DNA of 12,421 nucleotides from Candidatus Hydrogenedentota bacterium (GTDB taxonomy: Bacteria; Hydrogenedentota; Hydrogenedentia; Hydrogenedentales; CAITNO01). Below are positions 6,066 through 12,421 of this stretch, one piece after another. The stretch lies in assembly GCA_007124105.1 (NCBI GenBank), contig SLFT01000485.1:1-12421 (forward strand), read 5' to 3'. Numbering within the stretch: the stretch's first letter is position 1; every line of letters begins with the position of its first letter. A program made the position numbers and the translations under genes. The notes under the pieces were generated by a model that searched no databases, was not told where the DNA came from, and saw only the letters and a list, made by a program, of their open reading frames with translations.

Positions 6066-8603
6066 ATGCCGAAAAAACTTGTCGTTGCTCCAGAGAAAGT
6101 CCGTAAAAGCGGAGCCCTTGCGCTAAAGAAAATCCCTGTCAATACATACAAGAAAAAGGTCAAGGATGAGATTTCGGGCAAGAACGGCATGTCGCTGGAA
6201 CGATGCCTCCGCATTTATCGCGACATGGCAGTAATCCGTGAATTTGAGAGCATGCTGGACAGCATTAAAAAACTTGGCGCTTATGAGGGGATCGAATATA
6301 ACCATGCGGGCCCGGCCCATTTGTCCATCGGACAGGAAGCCGCTGCTGTGGGCGAATGTGTCCATCTTGGCGTTAACGATCACATATTTGGGAGCCATCG
6401 AAGCCATGGCGAAATTATTGCCAAAGGACTTCGCGCCGTGGAAGACCTTACAGGCAATACTTTGAATGAAACCATGGAACAGTACTTTGACGGCGTCATC
6501 CTGAAAGTGGTTCAAAGCAATGAACCGGAGTTCGCTGGTCTGGAGTTGACGCCTAAGGGGAAACGCAAACCCGTGTTGAACACTTCGGAGGAAGAGGAAC
6601 TGGGCATTGATTTCCTTCTGTATGGGCTTCTTGCCGAGATATTTGGACGCGAGACAGGTTTCAGTAAGGGCATGGGCGGTTCCATGCACGCTTTTTGTCT
6701 GCCTTTCGGCGTGTATCCCGCCAACGCAATTGTCGGCGGCAGCGCGGACATCACTGCCGGCGCGGCGCTTTACAAAAAGATTGCGGAGAAAGAGGGCATC
6801 TGTGTCGCCAACATTGGCGACGCATCCATCGGCTGTGGTCCTGTATGGGAAGCGTTGGGCTTCTCGTCCATGGCCCAATTCAAAAAGTTATGGCCCGAAT
6901 TTATTCGCGGCGGGTTGCCGCTTATCTTCAACATTATGGATAACTTTTACGGCATGGGCGGACAACCCGTGGGCGAGACCATGGGATTCGAGTATGTCGC
7001 CAGGGTGGGCGCGGGGGTGAACCCCGACAACATGCACGCCGAAGTGGTGGACGGCAACAATCCCCTTGCGCTGGCCGACGCCTACAAGCGTAAATTGGAT
7101 ATATTAAAGAAGGGCAACGGCCCCGTGTTGCTGGATGTATTGTGCTATCGTCAGTCAGGCCATTCGCCAAGCGATCAGTCCGCGTACCGTGAGCGCGAGG
7201 AAATAGATAAATGGCGCGCCGTTGATCCCCTCGTCGAATTCTCCGAAAAACTGATTGAAGCGGGCGTGATCAATAAGGCACAACTTGAAACCGTGCATGA
7301 CTATGCGCGGCGCAAGGTTGTCAAGGCTTGTCGCCTGGCTGTGAGCGAGACCACCTCGCCGCGCATGGTGCTGACGCCGCACCAGGGCGTGTCGCAGATG
7401 ATGTACAACAATGAAGTGGAAGAAACGCTTCCGGGACTGCGCCGAGCCGAGGATGTGCGCATGCCGTTGGAAGAGAATCCGAGGGTAACGGCCATTGCGC
7501 GCAAGGCCCGGTCGGGCGTTGCCGCGGACGGTTCCATCCTGAAAGCGACCAAGGCAGTCACCTTTGGTGAAGCCCTTTTCGAAACCGTCATCCATCATTT
7601 TTATAATGATCACCGACTGGTCGCCTATGGCGAGGAGAATCGTGACTGGGGCGGCGCGTTCGCCGTCTACCAGGGACTTACCGAGGCGCTCCCTTATTAC
7701 CGTCTTTTCAATGCGCCCATCTCCGAGGCGGCCATCGTCGGTACGGCGGTGGGATGCGCCATGGAAGGTGGGCGGCCTCTGGTCGAGCTGATGTATTGTG
7801 ACTTCATGGGCCGGGCCGGCGACGAGGTCTTCAATCAGATGCCAAAGTGGCAGGCCATGTCCGCGGGTCTGTTGAAACTGCCCGTGGTGCTGCGCGTGTC
7901 TGTGGGCGCAAAATATGGCGCGCAGCATTCCCAGGACTGGACCGCCCTGTGCGCTCATGTGCCCGGTTTGAAGGTTGTGTTTCCAGCAACGCCCTACACC
8001 GCCAAAGGCTTGCTGGCGTCCGCGTTAAGCGGCAACGATCCTGTGGTATTCTTCGAGAGCCAGCGGTTATATAATCAGGTGGAGGTATTCGAGAAGGACG
8101 GCGTGCCTGCGGACTATTACCGTCTTCCCCTCGGCGAACCCGCTGTAATGAAGGAAGGAAAGGACCTTACAGTGCTGACCTTCGGCGCAACCCTTTACCG
8201 CGCCATGGACGCCGCGAAACGCTTTGAGGAAGAATTCGGCGTCTCCACCGAAGTAATAGACGGACAGACACTGGTGCCCTTCAACTACGCGCCCGTGGTG
8301 GATTCGTTGAAGAAGACGGGGAAAATTATTGTAGCCAGCGACGCCTGTGAACGGGGCAGCTACATGCACACAATCGCCGGTCAAATCAGCCAGATGGCCT
8401 TTGATTATCTCGATGCGCCCGTCTGTGTTATCGGCGCGCCGAATTGGATTGTGCCTCCCGCCGAGATGGAAGAGGCCTATTTCCCGCAGCCGTTCAGTTT
8501 CCTCGACGCCTATCATCAGCAGATACAGCCGTTGCGCGGCTATACACCGACCATCACGCGCACACCCGACGAATTCATTGCGTTGAACGCACGCGGCATC
8601 TAA
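6066..8603 (+). CDS. Fused alpha-beta 2-oxoacid dehydrogenase E1 (thiamine diphosphate)
   Basis: The 845-aa protein joins, in one chain, the alpha and beta halves of a pyruvate/branched-chain type E1, which decarboxylates a 2-oxoacid using thiamine diphosphate. The alpha half (about 35-410) has HRSH (111-114), KGMGGSMH (201-208), a cofactor motif beginning GDA (251-253) and ending DNFYGMGG (292-299). The last Gly of the usual GDG is Ala253, and the gap to Asn293 is longer than in classical E1-alpha. About 60 extra residues lie between HRSH and KGMGGSMH. A linker of about 80 residues leads to the beta half (about 493-830), which starts KAVTFGEALFETV and has the beta-type EENRDWGGAF. ATG 6066 has AAAGGG (6051-6056) upstream; the frame's GTG at 6024 has none. 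No E2 or E3 gene is seen, so the substrate is unknown. Similar large fused E1s exist in other bacteria (from memory). Confidence 0.87.
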   Translation: MPKKLVVAPEKVRKSGALALKKIPVNTYKKKVKDEISGKNGMSLERCLRIYRDMAVIREFESMLDSIKKLGAYEGIEYNHAGPAHLSIGQEAAAVGECVHLGVNDHIFGSHRSHGEIIAKGLRAVEDLTGNTLNETMEQYFDGVILKVVQSNEPEFAGLELTPKGKRKPVLNTSEEEELGIDFLLYGLLAEIFGRETGFSKGMGGSMHAFCLPFGVYPANAIVGGSADITAGAALYKKIAEKEGICVANIGDASIGCGPVWEALGFSSMAQFKKLWPEFIRGGLPLIFNIMDNFYGMGGQPVGETMGFEYVARVGAGVNPDNMHAEVVDGNNPLALADAYKRKLDILKKGNGPVLLDVLCYRQSGHSPSDQSAYREREEIDKWRAVDPLVEFSEKLIEAGVINKAQLETVHDYARRKVVKACRLAVSETTSPRMVLTPHQGVSQMMYNNEVEETLPGLRRAEDVRMPLEENPRVTAIARKARSGVAADGSILKATKAVTFGEALFETVIHHFYNDHRLVAYGEENRDWGGAFAVYQGLTEALPYYRLFNAPISEAAIVGTAVGCAMEGGRPLVELMYCDFMGRAGDEVFNQMPKWQAMSAGLLKLPVVLRVSVGAKYGAQHSQDWTALCAHVPGLKVVFPATPYTAKGLLASALSGNDPVVFFESQRLYNQVEVFEKDGVPADYYRLPLGEPAVMKEGKDLTVLTFGATLYRAMDAAKRFEEEFGVSTEVIDGQTLVPFNYAPVVDSLKKTGKIIVASDACERGSYMHTIAGQISQMAFDYLDAPVCVIGAPNWIVPPAEMEEAYFPQPFSFLDAYHQQIQPLRGYTPTITRTPDEFIALNARGI

Positions 8604-8647
8604 AGCAACAGTTTTTTTCAAGCGACTGTATACGCGAGAATATAGTC

Positions 8648-8686
8648 CGACACGTACGGCGCCGGCTGACAGCGTGTCGAGACACG
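8648..8686 (+). other. Two competing hairpins at the edge of repeat copy 1
   Basis: CGTGTCG (8673-8679) can pair upstream with CGACACG (8648-8654, 7 bp), enclosing a GC-rich loop. Alternatively CGTGTC (8673-8678) can pair downstream with GACACG (8681-8686, 6 bp, 2-nt loop). The two foldings exclude each other. The downstream arm is the first six bases of the 85-bp repeat. Copy 2 lacks both partner arms. Confidence 0.45.
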
Positions 8687-8765
8687 TCGAAGTCGCCGGG
8701 CAAGCAAAGCGCCTGAGGCGTCGTAAAATTTGCAGGCGCAACAGAAATCTGGTGAAATATCCGGG
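8681..8765 (+). repeat. 85-bp direct repeat, copy 1
   Basis: This block matches 9083-9167 with no gaps, 75 of 85 positions identical (88%). The first 15 and last 34 bases are identical, ending in GAAATATCCGGG; the ten mismatches are at repeat positions 16-51. It starts 77 bp after the E1 stop codon. No protein frame is well conserved between the copies, so it is probably non-coding. It may be an interspersed repeat of this genome. Confidence 0.85.
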
Positions 8766-8787
8766 CTACTGGCGGCCATTGCGAAAC

Positions 8788-8822
8788 AGGCGACCGTTGG
8801 GGCTGTGGCTGGTCGCCTTTCT
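8788..8822 (+). terminator. Candidate Rho-independent terminator
   Basis: AGGCGACC (8788-8795) and GGTCGCCT (8811-8818) form a perfect 8-bp stem with a 15-nt loop, followed by TTCTCT. It lies after repeat copy 1 and before the zinc-ribbon gene, and probably ends the E1 transcript about 190 bp past the stop. Confidence 0.55.
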
Positions 8823-8828
8823 CTGAGT

Positions 8829-8858
8829 TTGCCAAACTGAGTATGCATGGGCTATGCT
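8829..8858 (+). promoter_or_regulatory. Candidate promoter for the zinc-ribbon gene
   Basis: TTGCCA (8829-8834), an 18-bp spacer and TATGCT (8853-8858) resemble a sigma-70 promoter. The predicted transcription start falls at or next to the ATG at 8865, which would make a leaderless message. This fits the absence of any Shine-Dalgarno before that ATG. Confidence 0.35.
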
Positions 8859-8864
8859 TACAGT

Positions 8865-9077
8865 ATGCTAATTATCTTTGGTTCCAATGAAAAGAAAACG
8901 AATCAGGGTGAAATACGCCGGTATTGTCCCGTGTGTGGTCGTGAAACACAACATACCCGTGAGAATCGCGTCATGCGCCTTACCCTGTACTTTGTGCCTC
9001 TTTTGCCGCTGAGCAGCAAAAGCGTTGAACGATGCAACCTGTGCGGCCATGAGGAAGGAGCCCGTGGGCGCCCCTAG
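8865..9077 (+). CDS. Small zinc-ribbon protein
   Basis: A 70-aa protein with two CxxC knuckles, CPVC (21-24) and CNLC (57-60), separated by 32 residues with a short hydrophobic strand LYFVPLLPL (41-49). This arrangement, opening MLIIFGS and with an aromatic/proline hydrophobic centre, matches the small zinc-ribbon family common in bacteria (zinc_ribbon_15 style), whose function is unknown. ATG 8865 is preferred over the in-frame ATG 8847 because family members begin with this FGS/FGT segment and because a promoter-like -10 sits just upstream. The gene is isolated, with copies of an 85-bp repeat on both sides (ends 100 bp before, starts 6 bp after). The C-terminus past the second knuckle is short and Gly/Arg-rich. 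Confidence 0.75.
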   Translation: MLIIFGSNEKKTNQGEIRRYCPVCGRETQHTRENRVMRLTLYFVPLLPLSSKSVERCNLCGHEEGARGRP

Positions 9078-9082
9078 CCCGG

Positions 9083-9167
9083 GACACGTCGAAGTCGGCG
9101 GGCAAACAAAGTGAATGAGATGGCGTAAGATTCGCAGGCGCAACAGAAATCTGGTGAAATATCCGGG
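9083..9167 (+). repeat. 85-bp direct repeat, copy 2
   Basis: This is the second copy of the repeat at 8681-8765, in the same orientation and 402 bp downstream, 88% identical. It begins 5 nt after the zinc-ribbon stop codon. The small internal stem of copy 1 (CGCC-TGA-GGCG) is not preserved here, so a shared secondary structure is not supported. CCCGG just before the copy mirrors its CCGGG end, but copy 1 lacks this. Confidence 0.85.
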
Positions 9168-9405
9168 TTAGCAGCGCAAGGAAGAAGTCGGTACTTTCCG
9201 TACACGCCCTGAAACAATGCGGCTTGTTTACGTCCGAACGCCTCTTGTTGGCGTAAAATCAGAAAATATATTCCCCTGACGGGCATTATCGTGTATACTA
9301 TAGGTAGATATTGTGAGGACTGAAGAAAAAAAATAGGTACGCACAGCAAGTTTTGTGGTATAGTATGAGTAAAGAGGAATGCTTTCACTGGAGGGCTTTC
9401 GAGCA
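9168..9405 (+). promoter_or_regulatory. AT-rich upstream region of the envelope operon with candidate promoters
   Basis: No gene is seen here. The best promoter element is an extended -10, TGGTATAGT (9356-9364), placing a start near 9371, about 35 nt before ATG 9406. A second possibility is TTGTTG (9245-9250), 16 bp, TATATT (9267-9272). A small stem ACGCC/GGCGT occurs at about 9239-9254. GGAGGG (9390-9395) is the ribosome-binding site that decides the lipoprotein start. Confidence 0.4.
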
Positions 9406-11481
9406 ATGATGAAATGGGTTACAAGTTGCGCATTGGTTGTCGCTGTTATGTCAGGATGCACCGCCCCTGACAAAAGTATGTATGTTCGCGATGGCGAACA
9501 ATACGGCGTGACCGCTGGTGTGTTTCGCGGTCGCTGGTGGAGTTATTATGAGCGCGGCGCTTCTTTTCTAAGCGGCAAATTTTACGACGAAGCGGTCGAG
9601 GATTTCGAGACTGCGTTGATTAACCGTTCGCGCGATTCATGGCGTGCGCGCACCTACGGGCTGCATTTCACGCATTACTTTCCCAATCGCGAACTTGGCG
9701 TGGCCTACTACTATATGGAACGCTACGAAGAGGCTGCGGACCAACTTGAAAAGGCGCTGGAGATGGTGGATACTGCTCGTGGCCACCATTATCTTGGCAA
9801 GACCAGGCGTGTATTGATCGCGCAGGGGCTGCTCGAGGACCGGGAAGCGCCCACCGTAGCCGCGGACCTTGGCGGTGGCACGTTGGTACGCGACCATATT
9901 GTTCCAGTTGAAATCGTCGCTTCAGACGACTTGGGCGTTGCCGAGGTGCGTCTGAACAACCGTGTATTGCCGCAACGGGCTGCGCGCACCAGTGTACAGT
10001 TTCGCGAGCGGCTGCAATTGCGCGAAGGCGCCCATGAGTTCGAGATTGCCGTGACCGATTTGGCTGACAAGGCCCATGTGGAAAAACAGTCATTCATTGT
10101 GGATATGACAGGTCCCACTATTGGTTTTCACACACCTACGGATGCGGTGGTTAGCGGTGCGCCAATTGTCGCCATTGAAGGCGTTACCGTGGATGATCAC
10201 GGTGTGGCGGATGTAGTGATTAATGACCGCGTGGCGGCGACCGGCAACGGTGAAAAGCGGGTGCCTTTCCGTGCTGACGTGGCGCTTGAACCGGGTGAAA
10301 ACAGGATACTGGTGACGGCGCGCGACCTGGCGGGCAATGAAACGCATAGCCTGGTTGTGGTGTATCACGGTGATCCCGGCGATGTGACGGCGCACTTGTG
10401 GCTGCTTCAACAGCGCGACCCCGCCTTGCTGATGCTGGCGCAGGAAGGCGATATGGCCGCGTTGCCCGATGTCCCGGAACCGGAAGATAATATCGTGTTG
10501 CGTTCGCCGCGACCGGACAGGCCCAACCGACATAACCGCGCCGTACGCGTGGCCGGCGAAGTGAACGCCGCATCCGGAGTTGACGCCTTGACGATTAATG
10601 ACGAGCCTTTTGACCAACTTACCGGCGCGCCCCGCGAGGTGTTCAGTCGCCGTATTCCCATAGAGGACGCAACGTTGCTCGAGGAAGGCGGGCGCATGAC
10701 TGTGGCGGTGATGGCCCGGGATAAGGACGGGCAGGCGATCGAGGAGGTTGTGGATGTAGAATTGCGGCCCATCAGTATCAATACTCGGGAGTCGCGAATG
10801 CCCGTGGCTGTGCTGGCCTTCGAGGGGCATGACGCCGCCGCCGGGCTGGCCGAGCAGATGCGCCTGAATCTTGAGAGCCAATTGATTGATCGCGAGCGTT
10901 TCCGTACATTGGACAGAACCCAGCTGCAGGCAGTGCTCACCGAACAGGAACTGGCGTCCGCGCTTGGCAACCCCGCCGAAGCAATTCAACTGGGCCGCGT
11001 CACCCCCGCCCATGTGTTTCTGGTGGGCGATGTGTTCCCCCATGGCGATGGCGTGGAGGTGAAGGTGCGCATTATCAGCAGTGAGACCACGGATATTATT
11101 GCCATTATTGACGGATACGCGGAGCGCAGGGAAGCGGAGAACTACAAGGCCGCAAGCGAAGCGATTGCAACGGAATTTGAGCGGCTCTATCCGCGCTTGT
11201 CCGGAGAGTTGCTGGCGGTTCGCGAGCGGGGCGGCGCACAGGAACTTTATTTTGACTGGACATCCGCGGACGGACTTCAGCCGGGCGCCTACGCGCTTAT
11301 TGTGTACGAGGAGCCCGCGGAATATGACGAGGTATTGGGCGAATACTTCGGCCCCTTTATCACCGAAGTAGGGCGCGCGCGCATCGAGGATATTTCCGAT
11401 AATATGAGTCGCGCGCGGCCCACGGACATTTTGACAGAGGAGATCACCCTTGAGCAAGGCATGGCTGCTATTACGATGTAG
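9406..11481 (+). CDS. Outer-envelope lipoprotein with TPR, Ig-like and CsgG-like domains
   Basis: A 691-aa predicted lipoprotein. Residues 1-18 form a lipoprotein signal with the lipobox VMSGC (Cys18). Two TPR-like helical repeats follow (about 44-77 and 93-126). Three beta-sandwich Ig-like segments come next: 147-235, 236-322 (both containing a DLAxK/N-type turn such as ARDLAGNE) and about 374-455. Residues 463-600 resemble CsgG/FlgO-type domains, starting MPVAVLAFEG, with FRTLDRTQLQAVLTEQE and a later GDVFPHGDGVEVKVRII strand pair. The end (600-691) looks like a small beta domain. CsgG forms an outer-membrane export channel, but many CsgG-like proteins are periplasmic scaffolds, so the role is open. 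ATG 9406 is chosen because GGAGGG lies 10 nt upstream and the signal peptide then has the right length; ATG 9379 has a poorly spaced site. The next gene starts within its 3' end. Confidence 0.8.
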   Translation: MMKWVTSCALVVAVMSGCTAPDKSMYVRDGEQYGVTAGVFRGRWWSYYERGASFLSGKFYDEAVEDFETALINRSRDSWRARTYGLHFTHYFPNRELGVAYYYMERYEEAADQLEKALEMVDTARGHHYLGKTRRVLIAQGLLEDREAPTVAADLGGGTLVRDHIVPVEIVASDDLGVAEVRLNNRVLPQRAARTSVQFRERLQLREGAHEFEIAVTDLADKAHVEKQSFIVDMTGPTIGFHTPTDAVVSGAPIVAIEGVTVDDHGVADVVINDRVAATGNGEKRVPFRADVALEPGENRILVTARDLAGNETHSLVVVYHGDPGDVTAHLWLLQQRDPALLMLAQEGDMAALPDVPEPEDNIVLRSPRPDRPNRHNRAVRVAGEVNAASGVDALTINDEPFDQLTGAPREVFSRRIPIEDATLLEEGGRMTVAVMARDKDGQAIEEVVDVELRPISINTRESRMPVAVLAFEGHDAAAGLAEQMRLNLESQLIDRERFRTLDRTQLQAVLTEQELASALGNPAEAIQLGRVTPAHVFLVGDVFPHGDGVEVKVRIISSETTDIIAIIDGYAERREAENYKAASEAIATEFERLYPRLSGELLAVRERGGAQELYFDWTSADGLQPGAYALIVYEEPAEYDEVLGEYFGPFITEVGRARIEDISDNMSRARPTDILTEEITLEQGMAAITM

Positions 11482-12421
11482 TGTTGTTGTCGCGACATTG
11501 GTTGCGGGCGCATTCAGCGTCTCGGCCCAGTCGGTGGACATCATGTCGTCGCCCAACGTGGTTGGAAGCGGCGCGCGCGCGCTGGGCATGGGCGGCGCCT
11601 TTATCGCCATTGCGGACGATGCTACCGCCGCGTCGTGGAACCCCGGCGGCTTGACGCAACTCGAGCGTCCCGAGATTTCGCTGGTCTACGATTTTCAGTG
11701 GAACTCGGAACGGTTCTCGTCGTCGTCCCATCCCGAAATCGCCGGCCGTTACACCGCCAACTTTCATGACTTCAACTACGCAAGCGCTGTTTACCCCATT
11801 CGTCGCACCATTGCGGGACGCAACCTGGTATTGAGTCTGAACTACCAGCGACAATATGATTTTGATCGGAACCTTGATTTTCGATATCGCGACGTGCTTG
11901 GACTTGCCGGCGGCAATATTGCCGGCATATCAAGCAATGTGCGGTATCGGCAACGGGGCCAGCTGAGCGCGTTGTCGCCGGCGATTGGCTTCGAACTGAC
12001 GCACAGGTTGAGCGTGGGCATGGTGCTCAATATCTGGCACGAATCGCTGTTGTCCAGTAACGAATGGGAAATCCAGATGGATGAACGGCGCACGTTCCAT
12101 ATCAACGGAATTATGGGGCCGTGGTCATGGACGCGGTTTTCCATGAACGAGAAATATAAAAACTTTCGTGGTGTAAACGCCACCTTCGGTATGCTGTATC
12201 GCGCCACGGAACGGCTCCAGTTCGGGCTGGTCTATCACACGAAATTCACGGCCGATGTAGACTACGAACGGCGCGTACATATTTGGGGCGGCCAGGGTTC
12301 CAGCATCGTCACCGACAAACGTTCCCAGGAAATAGTTTTCCCAAGCGCCATTGGCCTGGGCGTAGCCTATCGTTTCCCCAACGACAAACTTACCATCGCC
12401 ATGGACGTAACCCGACGCGCC
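11450..12421 (+). CDS. Outer-membrane beta-barrel protein, PorV/FadL type (partial)
   Basis: The frame starts at TTG 11450 and is still open at the window edge, giving 324 residues. TTG is chosen because AGGAG (11438-11442) lies 7 nt upstream and the product then opens with a good signal peptide: MSKAWLLLRC, a hydrophobic core, and cleavage after SVSA. The mature start includes GSGARALGMGGAFIAIADDA and TAASWNPGGL, the hallmark of PorV/FadL/UPF0164-like outer-membrane proteins. Alternating aromatic and polar strands follow (for example VLSLNYQRQYDF), as in a beta barrel. The first 32 nt overlap the lipoprotein gene, so translation is probably coupled. FadL-type proteins carry hydrophobic substrates and PorV is a shuttle of type IX secretion; which applies here is unknown, and no other type IX gene is in view. 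Confidence 0.82.
   Translation, partial: MSKAWLLLRCSVVVATLVAGAFSVSAQSVDIMSSPNVVGSGARALGMGGAFIAIADDATAASWNPGGLTQLERPEISLVYDFQWNSERFSSSSHPEIAGRYTANFHDFNYASAVYPIRRTIAGRNLVLSLNYQRQYDFDRNLDFRYRDVLGLAGGNIAGISSNVRYRQRGQLSALSPAIGFELTHRLSVGMVLNIWHESLLSSNEWEIQMDERRTFHINGIMGPWSWTRFSMNEKYKNFRGVNATFGMLYRATERLQFGLVYHTKFTADVDYERRVHIWGGQGSSIVTDKRSQEIVFPSAIGLGVAYRFPNDKLTIAMDVTRRA

Noticed and set aside
7155..7958. A long minus-strand frame opposite the E1 gene
   Set aside because: It is antisense to conserved E1 sequence and has no domain or ribosome site of its own.
8681..9167. The repeats as integron attC sites
   Set aside because: Their position after genes is suggestive, but I find no GTTRRRY/RYYYAAC core ends and no shared imperfect palindrome between the copies, and no integrase gene is present.
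9365..9409. A 14-codon upstream frame whose TGA overlaps the lipoprotein ATG
   Set aside because: The best promoter places the transcript start after its ATG, and it has no ribosome-binding site, so the overlap is probably chance.
10090..11610. A 506-codon open frame on the minus strand
   Set aside because: It lies antisense to the lipoprotein gene, is rich in His, Arg and Gln, lacks recognisable domains, and looks like a mirror of the codon pattern of the real gene.
1..12421. CRISPR arrays, tRNA or rRNA genes, transposases
   Set aside because: I saw no regularly spaced repeats, cloverleaf-like segments, rRNA sequence or transposase motifs anywhere in the window.

Overview
The window is about 54% G+C by eye and reads as ordinary chromosomal DNA of a diderm (Gram-negative) bacterium. 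All convincing genes lie on the + strand. The envelope evidence is a lipoprotein with a lipobox followed by a signal-peptide-bearing outer-membrane beta-barrel protein of the PorV/FadL kind. Gene order and the type of fused 2-oxoacid dehydrogenase E1 suggest a poorly cultured phylum, possibly near PVC/Hydrogenedentota-type bacteria. That placement is a guess from gene style, not a match.

Layout: (1) 2-283 is the 3' end of an unidentified gene, followed by a likely terminator (315-359) that overlaps a candidate extended -10 promoter. (2) 441-4920 is a ribosome/replication operon: rpsF (bS6), ssb, rpsR (bS18), a yybS-like DUF2232 membrane protein, rplI (bL9) and dnaB. dapA (4982-5854) follows 61 bp later and may be cotranscribed. 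(3) 6066-8603 has its own promoter and leader and encodes a fused alpha-beta thiamine-diphosphate 2-oxoacid dehydrogenase E1, with no E2 or E3 in view. (4) 8604-9405 is mostly non-coding. It holds two copies of an 85-bp direct repeat (88% identical) that bracket a 70-aa zinc-ribbon gene, plus a terminator and promoter-like sites. (5) 9406-12421 is an envelope pair: a lipoprotein with TPR, Ig-like and CsgG-like domains, overlapped by 32 nt by the start of an outer-membrane protein that runs off the window.

How the genes work together: bS6 and bS18 are direct partners on the 30S platform, and SSB and DnaB meet at the replication fork. In this genome bS6 has a long encoded poly-aspartate tail, bS18 a long Lys/Arg-rich N-terminus, and DnaB ends in a sequence resembling the SSB tip. 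The envelope pair probably forms or assists an outer-membrane assembly or secretion apparatus. The least explained parts are the repeat-flanked zinc-ribbon locus and the TPR/Ig/CsgG lipoprotein with its overlapping barrel gene.
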